From Hyphomicrobiaceae bacterium (lineage in GTDB: Bacteria; Pseudomonadota; Alphaproteobacteria; Rhizobiales; Hyphomicrobiaceae): a DNA stretch of 23,332 bases. The position numbers and the translations under genes were made by a program. The notes under the pieces were generated by a model, which saw nothing but the letters and a program-made list of their open reading frames with translations, did not search any database and was not told where the DNA came from. The DNA lies in assembly GCA_020638035.1 (NCBI GenBank), contig JACKJI010000029.1:1-23332 (forward strand). Direction: 5' to 3'. Below, one piece after another: positions 10,693-18,146 of the stretch; positions within the stretch are counted from its first letter, which is position 1, and the number at the start of each line of letters is the position of its first letter.

Positions 10693-12084
10693 ATGAATTT
10701 GCGAAGCAAGATTCTGCTGCTCGCAACGGTGCCGTTACTCGCAGCAGTTGCCGCAATAACACATCTGGTGGAATCGCAAACCACAAAGGCGGCACAGCAG
10801 ACAAAAGAAATTTTTGAAAAGGCCATGGTCGAGAGCAAAAAGGAGGAGTTGCTCCACTACATTGCCTTGGCGCGAACATCGATCGATCACCTGTACGATC
10901 CCAAGGGAGTTGCTGCCACACCTGACGAGGCGCAAGCCAAAGGCATGGCACGCTCCGTGCTCGACAAGATGACGTTTGGTCCGGATGGATATTTTTTCGT
11001 CTACGACTACTCCGGGATAAGTATCGTGCACCCCAAACAGCCGTGGCGTGTCGGCCAAAACTACCTCGAACTCCGCGATCGCGAAGGGCGCACCGTCATT
11101 CGCAATCTCATAGATGCCGCGAAGACCGGTGGAGATTTCACGCGCTACTCCTGGGTGCGGCCTTCGACGGGAACAGTAGGAGAGAAGATTGGCTACGCCA
11201 TACCTCTCGAACGCTGGAACTGGATGCTGGGGACCGGCATCTACATCGATGATGTCCTGGCAAGTACACGTTCGTCCGAGCAGGAGGTGCATGAGATCCT
11301 CAGTCAAACATCGCGCTGGATTGTGCTGATCGCGCTCACCGCGGTACTTGGCGTATTTGGAATAGGAATCATCATCAACGTGCGGGAAAGCAGGCTCGCT
11401 GACGGAAAGCTCAGGATCCTGACGCAGCGTATCGTTGCCGCTCAGGAAGATGAGCGCAGCCGTGTTGCCCGTGAGCTCCATGACAGCGTCAGCCAGACAT
11501 TGGTGGCGGTCAAATATACGCTCGAGCGAGCAAAAAGGGTGACTGACTCTTCGCAACACGAGATCGTAACGACGATCGACCGGGCATCGACCACACTTGA
11601 TTCAGCAATACGGGAAGTGCGCGAAGTCTCACATGGCCTCAGACCCGGCCATCTGGATGATCTGGGGCTGTCGAGGGCGTTGGAGAATCTGGCTGACGAG
11701 TTTTCGGCGCGGACAGGAGTTAAGGTCACGCTCGAAACGATCTCCTTCAAGAAGCTTCTTCCCAACGAAGCCAAGACAGCACTCTATAGAATAGCGCAAG
11801 AGGCTTTGACGAACGTGGAACGGCATGCAGGCGCCCGTCAGGTAGACATTAGCCTGACCTTGAATCCCGATGGGGTCTCATTGCGCATATCCGACGATGG
11901 CAGCGGGTTCAGGAAGGCGCGTTCCAACAAGGTCTCCAGCGGCAACATGGGGATTGGCCTGCGCAACATGCAGGAACGCGTCGAATCGCTTGGCGGGCAC
12001 TTCGACGTGGAATCGGGTGACGACGGCACCACGGTCAGCGCACGACTGCCGCGCAAAATACTGCGAGAGCCGACAGGATCATGA
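10693..12084 (+). CDS. Membrane sensor histidine kinase with extracytoplasmic cache domain (NarL-partner type)
   Basis: Two-component sensor, 463 residues. A transmembrane segment (about 7-24) is followed by a single-cache domain (about 30-195). Its hallmarks are GPDGYFFVYDYSGISIVHP, then GGDFTRYSW and AIPLERWNWMLGTGIYIDDV. A second membrane helix (about 208-229) leads to a HisKA_3 dimerisation domain with phospho-acceptor His263 in RSRVARELHDSVSQTL. The HATPase domain follows (Asn in AQEALTNVERHA, then SDDGSGF and GIGLRNMQERVESLGG). Such caches commonly bind small organic acids. AGGAG lies about 11 nt before the ATG. The stop overlaps the start of the response regulator (ATGA). The divergent PDH/TRAP block suggests the ligand is pyruvate or a related acid. 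Confidence 0.93.
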   Translation: MNLRSKILLLATVPLLAAVAAITHLVESQTTKAAQQTKEIFEKAMVESKKEELLHYIALARTSIDHLYDPKGVAATPDEAQAKGMARSVLDKMTFGPDGYFFVYDYSGISIVHPKQPWRVGQNYLELRDREGRTVIRNLIDAAKTGGDFTRYSWVRPSTGTVGEKIGYAIPLERWNWMLGTGIYIDDVLASTRSSEQEVHEILSQTSRWIVLIALTAVLGVFGIGIIINVRESRLADGKLRILTQRIVAAQEDERSRVARELHDSVSQTLVAVKYTLERAKRVTDSSQHEIVTTIDRASTTLDSAIREVREVSHGLRPGHLDDLGLSRALENLADEFSARTGVKVTLETISFKKLLPNEAKTALYRIAQEALTNVERHAGARQVDISLTLNPDGVSLRISDDGSGFRKARSNKVSSGNMGIGLRNMQERVESLGGHFDVESGDDGTTVSARLPRKILREPTGS

Positions 12085-12746
12085 AAGGGGACGGCGTGGA
12101 ACGACCTGCCAAGATTCGCATCCTCATCGCAGACGACCATCCGCTGGTTCTCGAGGGCCTGAGTTCGTGCCTGGAAACATATCCGCACATTGAGGTCGTT
12201 GCGGCCGTCACCGACGGGCATGCCGCGCTTGAGGCGGCCAAGAGATTTCAACCCGACATCGTCATCCTCGACATCAACATGCCGCGGCTGAACGGCCTCG
12301 ACACCGCAGAGGCGTTCAACGAGGTGCTCCCGGGCGCCAAGCTGATTGTCCTGAGTATGCATCGCAACAGGGAATACATCTCCACGGCGTTGACCAATGG
12401 CGTCCGCGGCTATGTGCTCAAAGACGCCTCGACAACGGAAGTCGTTTCGGCCATCGAGGCCGTGAACAACGGCGGATCGTATTTCAGCTCGGGGATTTGC
12501 GATCTGCTCGGGGCTGTGCAATCCAACCATGCGAGCAGGTGCACTTTGACGACGCGCGAGCAATCCATTCTGCTGCGCCTGGCCGAAGGTAAGACGAACA
12601 AGGAAGTCTCGCGCGAGCTCGACATCTCGGTGCGCACCGTCGAGACACATCGGCGCAATCTCAAAAAGAAACTTGGGATTTCGACGACCGCCGGCCTCAC
12701 GCGCTATGTCATCGAATGCGGCCTGGCAGCAAAGAAAGAGAGATGA
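12081..12746 (+). CDS. NarL/FixJ-family response regulator
   Basis: Cognate regulator of the preceding kinase, 221 residues. The receiver domain (about 13-130) has the acidic pair Asp18/Asp19, the phospho-acceptor Asp64 in VILDINMP, the switch Ser in VLSMH and the conserved Lys in YVLKDA. A LuxR/GerE helix-turn-helix (about 155-215) carries LTTREQSILLRLAEGKTNKE and VSRELDISVRTVETHRRNL. Its first codon overlaps the kinase stop in an ATGA, so the two are translationally coupled. Its likely targets are its own promoter and the divergent luxR-PDH-TRAP block, through the dyad in the spacer; this is inference. A full-length open frame on the opposite strand is only a codon-bias shadow. Confidence 0.94.
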   Translation: MKGDGVERPAKIRILIADDHPLVLEGLSSCLETYPHIEVVAAVTDGHAALEAAKRFQPDIVILDINMPRLNGLDTAEAFNEVLPGAKLIVLSMHRNREYISTALTNGVRGYVLKDASTTEVVSAIEAVNNGGSYFSSGICDLLGAVQSNHASRCTLTTREQSILLRLAEGKTNKEVSRELDISVRTVETHRRNLKKKLGISTTAGLTRYVIECGLAAKKER

Positions 12747-12882
12747 TACTTCGACACCTGTCGCTGGACCGGCGTTTTGCTGGCTGTTTTGTTGGTCAAC
12801 ACTGGGCAAGCCGATCTGGAGCCTGGTTCCACCTCCGCGCCCCGATCGCACCGGCTCTGATGATGGCGGGACCTTCTCGTCC

Positions 12883-13137
12883 TCAGGTGCCTTGCGCGAT
12901 CATCACGTGCACCAGTCCCGGTGTCGACGGAGCGGGCGATAACGCCAGATCTGCGTTCGCATCGCGATAACGGCGACGCCAGCTGAAGACCTGGTTCGCA
13001 TTGACTTCGTACTGCCGCGCGACAACCGACACCGATGCCCCCGGCAGATAAGTCGCTGCCAGGATCTCGCGCTTCAGCGCCTCCGGCCAGCGCTTGTTCC
13101 GATGCCACTTTGCGCCCCTTGTGTCCACATCTGACAT
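12883..13137 (-). pseudogene. IS66-type transposase OrfA (TnpA) remnant
   Basis: An 84-residue frame from the ATG at 13137 carries the OrfA helix-turn-helix (RWPEALKREILAATYLPGAS, then VSVVARQYEVNANQVFSWRR). It continues to a Pro-rich segment and stops after GLVHVMIAQGT. The expected C-terminal part of this family, with a basic G-R/T-R-L-x-I-G strand, seems to continue in another frame. Around 12810-12850 the minus strand reads GGTRLQIG, so a frameshift has broken the gene. The partner genes orfB and orfC of IS66 are absent. The insertion sits just after the end of the response regulator gene. A GTG start at 13146 is also possible. Confidence 0.75.
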
Positions 13138-13401
13138 CGTGGGCACATCCCCGTCCGCCGCGACCTACGTGAGGCCGAAGACTCGGCCACATCGCTCAGC
13201 CCCACAAGGCGGCGCTCACCGGAGGGAGACTTTTATTCTGTTTGTAGGCTGTAACGAGCTACCATCAGGCGGTTGGAAATAGTCATATTCGGCACAGAGT
13301 GCTCGAAGCGCAGCATCCTAAGAAAATCCCGCGCACGCTGGCGCCATTGGCTTTTTCCTGGCACATCCAGCAACCAGAACCCCGAAAGCATCTGTCCTGC
13401 G

Positions 13402-13491
13402 TCACGCTTGCGGCAAGCCGCGCGTGTTCTTGGGTAGCATCGGTTCGATGCGCGACCACTGCTCGTCGGAAAACCAAAACAGATCAGACAT
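13402..13491 (-). pseudogene. N-terminal stub of an IS5-family transposase
   Basis: Only 29 codons remain. The frame begins MSDLFWFSDEQWSRIEPMLP and stops at a TGA after GLPQA. The opening is the highly conserved start of rhizobial IS5-group transposases, where the family normally continues with a V-D-D-R-R-V-like stretch and a long DDE domain. Beyond the stop the minus strand shows no further recognisable transposase sequence. This is therefore a deletion or rearrangement remnant rather than a point-mutated gene. Confidence 0.8.
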
Positions 13492-13519
13492 GTCCGTGCC
13501 GCCCCTATCGAGGCTACGC

Positions 13520-13547
13520 AATCACGGTTCGACTGATCTGGGAATCC
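13520..13547 (-). repeat. IS terminal sequence, copy A (IS5-type remnant)
   Basis: This 28-bp sequence lies just upstream of the IS5-type transposase start and presumably marks that element's end. It matches 14513-14540 at 25 of 28 positions in the same orientation, although that copy precedes an unrelated IS630-type transposase. Confidence 0.7.
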
Positions 13548-13563
13548 TGAGCCGGAACGTTAA

Positions 13564-13577
13564 AGGGTCTGGACCCT
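13564..13577 (-). terminator. Small hairpin after the membrane-protein gene
   Basis: A 6-bp perfect stem (AGGGTC / GACCCT) with a 2-nt centre lies 7 bp beyond the stop of the gene at 13584-13865. On the minus strand it is followed by TTAACG. Too short and too poor in U to be a confident terminator. Confidence 0.3.
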
Positions 13578-13583
13578 AGATAC

Positions 13584-13865
13584 TTAGGCCAGATTGGCTG
13601 CAATTGCCCATGCGATAAACACGACGAAGAATCCCGCTCCACTTGCGATATTAAAAATTGCTACACTCCGTTTCTTTTCTTCGATATAGGCTCTTGCCGC
13701 ATCTGATAGTTCGAAGTTGTCCTGAACAACCCAACCCTTTATCGGGTGTATTTGTAGCTTTTCTCCGAATCTCTCCGCAAATTCCCTCTCAATGTGAAAC
13801 AAACGCACTGCGCCTATTATGCCCAGGCAGCCGATCGCAAAAAGAAGGAGGTGCCCAAAAATCAT
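13584..13865 (-). CDS. Small membrane protein of unknown function
   Basis: I do not recognise the family. The 93-residue frame begins MIFGHLLLFAIG and has two hydrophobic helices (about 3-22 and 68-90). They flank a charged 45-residue loop with PIKGWVVQDNFELSDAARAY and a basic EEKKR stretch. Codon use is more AT-rich and irregular than in the neighbouring genes. The ATG overlaps the stop of the truncated IS630 transposase (ATGA), and no good ribosome binding site is visible. The open frame continues upstream into the IS, so the true N-terminus may have been removed by the insertion. It may be a gene fragment or an intact small gene. Confidence 0.5.
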   Translation of the reverse strand: MIFGHLLLFAIGCLGIIGAVRLFHIEREFAERFGEKLQIHPIKGWVVQDNFELSDAARAYIEEKKRSVAIFNIASGAGFFVVFIAWAIAANLA

Positions 13866-14491
13866 TTTGTCGTCCACATATCGCGTACGTGTATTCGCGT
13901 TTCGACGTAGAGATCGAACGCCTTGCGGTCCATCGCTCCCTCGATCACCCAAGGGGCCGAACCCGCCAGCCGCGTGCCCTTGAGCGCGCGACCTCTGAAC
14001 CGCACCATACTGGTGTTGGTCGATGTCTCATCAATGAAGACCAGCCGATGCGGCTGCAAACGCATGAACGGTTGGCGCCGCCTGACCCAGAGGTTGCGTT
14101 CCTTACGCACGGCCGCGCGAGCGCGTTCCGATGCCATCAGCGTCTTTTTATAGGTGAAGCCGGCGCCAACGAGAATGCGTGACAAGGACGAGGAGCAGGC
14201 GCAAACGCCGTGCCTGGCTTCAAGTTCGGCGGCCAGCTCCGGCATGGTGATGTCCGGGCGGGCTTCCACGCGCGCAATCAGGAAATCCCGGTAGACCAGC
14301 AGCCGGCCCTTCCCCGGCGGCCGGCCCTGACGGAGCGGAGCCAGTGAACCACACTGCTTGTGCCGCGCCAGCAGCTTTACTGCAAAGCTCGGGCTGACAC
14401 TGAAATGCTCCGCGGCAGCGCGCCGCGAATGGCCCGCATTCACGAAGGCCACAACGCGCTGGCGCAGATCCTCGGAATAGCTCTGTCCCAT
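13862..14491 (-). pseudogene. IS630-family transposase, internally deleted and truncated
   Basis: The start at 14491 has a perfect AGGAGGTGG ribosome binding site and gives MGQSYSEDLRQRVVAFV. Residues 1-60 form the IS630 helix-turn-helix (GHSRRAAAEHFSVSPSFAVK). The DDE_3 domain begins with catalytic Asp154 in RLVFIDETSTNT. After KGTRLAGSA the sequence jumps straight to PWVIEGAMDRKAFDLYVET. In the family I recall about 25-30 residues there, including an H-x-x-K-T segment, so an in-frame deletion is likely. The protein ends at residue 209, before the second Asp and the final Glu (expected in VILDNLSSHK and PYSPDLNPIE), so it cannot be catalytic. Its stop is formed at the junction with the small membrane-protein gene. 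Confidence 0.85.
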
Positions 14492-14512
14492 GATCCACCT
14501 CCTATAACGGCG

Positions 14513-14540
14513 AATCACGGTTCGCCTGATTTGTGAATCC
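14513..14540 (-). repeat. IS terminal sequence, copy B (IS630-type element)
   Basis: This 28-bp sequence lies 21 bp upstream of the IS630-type transposase start and probably is the end of that element. It differs from copy A at 13520-13547 at only three positions (bases 13, 19 and 22 of the repeat). No inverted partner of it is visible at the other side of the truncated transposase. Confidence 0.7.
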
Positions 14541-14595
14541 CTCCGATTCCGATTTCAAGTGCGACGCTCTAGCGGCGGCACCTGCCCCGCATTGT

Positions 14596-14991
14596 TCAAT
14601 CGAGTCTAACGCGCATCTGCTCGGGCTCGTGACCAGGCATGGTAAGGGTGACGACGATTGTCGTGCCTTTACCCACCTTGAACGAGCCAGAGCCCCTGAG
14701 CACGTTCGAAGGATCGGGCATCAGCGCGACGTCGACCTTCTTACCTTCGGACAAAACGGCCGCGCTCGCCTTGGCCTTCTGCACGTTCTCGGGCTTGCCG
14801 TCCTCTCCCGCGACGTAAACTTCAAGCGTGCCATCCTTGGCAACGATCTCGACGTGGTGGTGTCCGCTTTCGACAACGATGCCGCCACGCATGGCGTTGT
14901 GGGAGTGCTGCTCCCCTGCGAGGACTGGTGCCGCCGCGAGTGCACCCGCAAGCAGAAGACCGGCAAGTGTGACCAGGATCTGTTTCGACAT
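14596..14991 (-). CDS. Small exported protein linked to metal RND efflux
   Basis: 131 residues from an ATG with GGAG upstream. There is a clear signal peptide (residues 1-25, LAGLLLAGALAAAPVLA, cleavage before GEQHSHN). The mature part begins His-rich (EQHSHN, then GHHHVEIV) and continues as a beta-rich domain with VALMPDPSNVLRGSGSFKVG. I do not know a named family. It lies 26 bp after the pump gene on the same strand, so it is very likely the last gene of the efflux operon. A periplasmic metal-binding accessory role is suggested by the His clusters and context only. Confidence 0.75.
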   Translation of the reverse strand: MSKQILVTLAGLLLAGALAAAPVLAGEQHSHNAMRGGIVVESGHHHVEIVAKDGTLEVYVAGEDGKPENVQKAKASAAVLSEGKKVDVALMPDPSNVLRGSGSFKVGKGTTIVVTLTMPGHEPEQMRVRLD

Positions 14992-15017
14992 TTTCGTCTC
15001 CTCAGTTTGCGTCGAAC

Positions 15018-18000
15018 TTAGAAGGCCTCGGCGTGGCGGCGTTCGCCCTCCACCGACTGCAGGTTCTCGAGCGGTTTCCTGCCGAACATGAGGAACAGTA
15101 CAGGCGTCAGGAATGCGTCCAACAGAGTCGCGGAGAACAGGCCGCCGAAGATCGTGATGGCGACCGGGCTCAAGATCTCCTTGCCGGGCTGGTCGGTGCC
15201 GAACATCAGCGGCACGAGCGCAATGCCTGCGGAGAGTGCCGTCATCAGAACGGGCGTCAGCCGTTCCAACGTGCCCCGGATGATCATGTCTTTGCCGAAA
15301 ACTTCGCCCTCGAACAGCACAAGATTGATGTAGTGGCTGATTTTCAAGATCCCGTTGCGCGTCGCAATGCCGGCGAGCGTGATGAAGCCGATGGCGCTCG
15401 CCACCGAGAAAGTCTGTCCGGCAATCCAAAGCGCCGCCACGCTTCCGATGAGCGCAAGCGGCACGTTGCCCATGATGATCAGCGCCAGAACGGCCGAGTG
15501 GTAGCGCGAGTAGAGCACCACGAAAATCAGCGCCAGCGAAACGAGCGACAATACCGCGATCCGTTGCGACGCCTCTTCCTGGGCCTGGAACTGGCCTTCG
15601 AGACTCGAAAAGTAGCCTTGTGGAAACGGCATGGCCGCGACCTCGCGGCGAATGTCTCCGACGATCCTGGCCAGATCCGATCCGTCGGTGTTAGCGAGCA
15701 GAGCGATTCTGCGACGGCTGTTCTCGCGCAGAATCTGGTTGGGGCCGTCCGTCTCCACGACATCGGCAACGGACTTGAGCGGAATGCGTCCCGCCGGGCT
15801 CTCGATCAGCATTTCGCCAAGCGCTCGCGTGCTGCGATCAGCATCGCTCAGGCGGAGTACGACATCGAAGCGCCTGGACTGATCGACGATCTGCGACACC
15901 ACGCGACCATTCGACAGTGTCGCAAGCGACGTTGTGATGTCGCTCGGGTTGAGCCCGTAGCGCTTGGCCTTGTCGTAGTCGATCCTGACCTGCAGCTGCG
16001 GGATTCGGACCTGCTTCTCGGTCTGCAGATCGGTGATGCCGGGTATCGGCTTCAGCCGCGTCTCGAGTTCGGCTGCCAACGCCCGCAAGGCGTCAAGATC
16101 ATCGCCGTAAATTTTGAGAGCGATTTGCGCCCTGACGCCCGACAGCATGTGATCGAGACGGTGTGCGATCGGCTGGCCGACAGCGATGCTGGCGGGCAAA
16201 ACGGTGAGGCGGTTGCGGATGTCGGCCAGTACGCTCTCCCGGCTCCGCTCGGACCGCTTCAAATCGACGTCGAGTTCGCTGTTGTGGACGCCCTCCGCAT
16301 GCTCGTCGAGTTCAGCGCGGCCGGTGCGGCGACCGACGGACTTCACCTCGGGTACATTGGCGACGATCTCTTCCGCGAGGCGTCCGATGCGATCGGATTC
16401 GGCGAGGCTGATGCCTGGCTGAAGGATGACGCTGACCAGCACCGTCCCTTCGTTGAAGCTCGGCAGGAATGCGCGCGGGAGCATCGCTCCGGCGGTGGTC
16501 GCCGCAACAACCGCAAGCGCCGGCAGAGCAATGACGAAGCCCGACCGTTCGAAAGCCCACGCGAGCCCGCGCTTCTGCCAGCGTTTCAGGGTCCGAACCA
16601 GCGACGTCTCCTGCTCGGCGAGGTGCTTCATCCGCGGCAGCAGCCAATAGGCGAGAACCGGTGTCACGGTCATCGAGACCAAGAGGCTCGCCAGGATCGA
16701 CACAATGAATGCAACGCCGAGCGGCGAGAACAATCGCCCCTCGATGCCGGACAGCGTGAACAGCGGCAAGAACACGAGCACGATGATCACAGTCGCATAG
16801 AGAATTCCCGATCGCACCTCGATCGAAGCATCGCCAACCACCGCCAGGATCGACCGGTGGTCCCGGCCGACCGCCTCGCGGTGCTGCCCCAAGCGCCGGT
16901 AGATGTTCTCGACATTGACGACGGCGTCGTCAACGAGCGCACCGATGGCGATCGCAAGACCGCCGAGTGTCATGGTGTTGATCGAGAGCCCCATGGCCTG
17001 GAATACGATCACCGTCGTCAGAACCGACAAGGGGATGGCGACAAGCGATATGAGCGTCGTCTGCCAGTTGAGAAGGAAGACGAACAGAACGAGTGTAACC
17101 ACCAGCAGCGCCTCGATGAGGACACGCTTGACATTCGCAATCGACGTTTCGATAAACGTCGCCTGCCGGAATTGGATGTCGGTGACCTTCACGCCTGCGG
17201 GCATCACTCCTTGCAGATCGGGCAACATGGCTTCCACCTGCTCCGTGATACTGACCGTGTCGGCAGCCGGCTGCTTCTGGACCGCGAGTATGACGGCCGG
17301 CCGGCCGTTGAATCCGGCGTCGCCCCGTTTGGTACGCGCCGCGAAGTCGACGATCGCGACCTGATCGAGCGTGATGACCTGTCCTTTCCGATAGGCAACG
17401 ACCAGATTCTTCAGGTCGTCGATTTTCGTGGTGCGCGCGATGTTGCGGATCAGGTACTCGCGCGCCTTCAGATCAACGAATCCGCCACCGGTGTTGGCGC
17501 CGAACTTCTGGATTGCATTCTCGATTGCCTCGAATTGCACATCGAGGCCAGCCATTCTGCGCGGATCGGGTATGACGCGGTACTGGCGCACTTCGCCACC
17601 GATCGAGATCACCTGCGACACGCCGGGAATGGTCAGGAGCTGCGGCCGGATCGTGAAGTCCGCGAGTTCCCTCAGCGTCATCGGATCGGCCTTATCGCCC
17701 GACATTGCGATCAACATGATCTCGCCCATCACTGAGGAGATCGGGCCCATCTGGGCGGAAATGTTGCTCGGCAGTTGCTCGCGCACGAGTTGGAGTCGCT
17801 CAGAGACCTGCTGGCGCGCCCGGTAGATCTCGGTCGACCAATCGAACTCGACATAAACGATCGAAAGACCGACGCCAGACACCGAGCGAACACGAGTAAC
17901 GCCCGGCATGCCGTTCATCGCTGTCTCGATCGGGAATGTGATCAGAAGCTCTACTTCTTCGGGTGCCAGGCCCTCAGCCTCGCAAATCAACGTCACGGTC

Positions 18001-18134
18001 GGCCTGTTGAGATCGGGAAAGACGTCAACGGGAAGCGTGCGTAGCGTCACAAGGCCGTAGAGCAGGACTGCGACGGCGACGATCAATACGAACAGGCGGT
18101 TTTTAAGGCTGCCGCGAACGATGGCGTTGAACAC
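15018..18134 (-). CDS. czcA: Heavy-metal RND efflux pump, CzcA family
   Basis: Inner-membrane proton-driven exporter, 1038 residues, the usual length. It has twelve predicted helices in the RND pattern (one at 12-30, five around 336-480, one near 530, the rest at 865-1020) and two large periplasmic loops. The HME-RND signature with charged residues in helix 4 is GALVDDAVVNVENIYRR, with Asp402, Asp403 and Glu409 as candidates for the proton relay. The start is a GTG at 18134 with GAGGTG upstream, 12 bp after the adaptor gene. I do not see the periplasmic Met cluster expected of a copper/silver CusA, so Zn/Co/Cd/Ni-type cations are more likely. The exact metal is not readable. Confidence 0.95.
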   Translation of the reverse strand: MFNAIVRGSLKNRLFVLIVAVAVLLYGLVTLRTLPVDVFPDLNRPTVTLICEAEGLAPEEVELLITFPIETAMNGMPGVTRVRSVSGVGLSIVYVEFDWSTEIYRARQQVSERLQLVREQLPSNISAQMGPISSVMGEIMLIAMSGDKADPMTLRELADFTIRPQLLTIPGVSQVISIGGEVRQYRVIPDPRRMAGLDVQFEAIENAIQKFGANTGGGFVDLKAREYLIRNIARTTKIDDLKNLVVAYRKGQVITLDQVAIVDFAARTKRGDAGFNGRPAVILAVQKQPAADTVSITEQVEAMLPDLQGVMPAGVKVTDIQFRQATFIETSIANVKRVLIEALLVVTLVLFVFLLNWQTTLISLVAIPLSVLTTVIVFQAMGLSINTMTLGGLAIAIGALVDDAVVNVENIYRRLGQHREAVGRDHRSILAVVGDASIEVRSGILYATVIIVLVFLPLFTLSGIEGRLFSPLGVAFIVSILASLLVSMTVTPVLAYWLLPRMKHLAEQETSLVRTLKRWQKRGLAWAFERSGFVIALPALAVVAATTAGAMLPRAFLPSFNEGTVLVSVILQPGISLAESDRIGRLAEEIVANVPEVKSVGRRTGRAELDEHAEGVHNSELDVDLKRSERSRESVLADIRNRLTVLPASIAVGQPIAHRLDHMLSGVRAQIALKIYGDDLDALRALAAELETRLKPIPGITDLQTEKQVRIPQLQVRIDYDKAKRYGLNPSDITTSLATLSNGRVVSQIVDQSRRFDVVLRLSDADRSTRALGEMLIESPAGRIPLKSVADVVETDGPNQILRENSRRRIALLANTDGSDLARIVGDIRREVAAMPFPQGYFSSLEGQFQAQEEASQRIAVLSLVSLALIFVVLYSRYHSAVLALIIMGNVPLALIGSVAALWIAGQTFSVASAIGFITLAGIATRNGILKISHYINLVLFEGEVFGKDMIIRGTLERLTPVLMTALSAGIALVPLMFGTDQPGKEILSPVAITIFGGLFSATLLDAFLTPVLFLMFGRKPLENLQSVEGERRHAEAF

Positions 18135-18146
18135 GTTACACCTCGC

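Larger units (their letters stand above)
12747..14540. mobile_element. Cluster of insertion-sequence remnants
   Basis: Between the two-component system and the metal-efflux locus lie pieces of three unrelated insertion sequences (IS66-, IS5- and IS630-type), each broken, plus one small membrane-protein gene. The 264-bp stretch 13138-13401 between the first two has no readable gene and is probably decayed IS sequence. None of the elements has two recognisable ends in place, so all are probably immobile. The cluster marks a junction between two otherwise unrelated gene blocks. Confidence 0.75.

Noticed and set aside
11838..12851. 337-codon open frame on the minus strand opposite the response regulator
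   Set aside because: It mirrors the response regulator and the end of the kinase gene. Only its first residues (around 12810-12850) may be real, as the frameshifted tail of the IS66 OrfA.
12747..14540. A complete composite transposon or integrative element
   Set aside because: None of the transposases is intact, no matching inverted ends bracket the region and no cargo or target duplication can be seen.
15033..17735. 900-codon open frame on the plus strand opposite czcA
   Set aside because: It is antisense to a clear CzcA gene, is rich in Arg/His/Asp/Gln with no domain or signal, and is explained by strong third-position GC bias.
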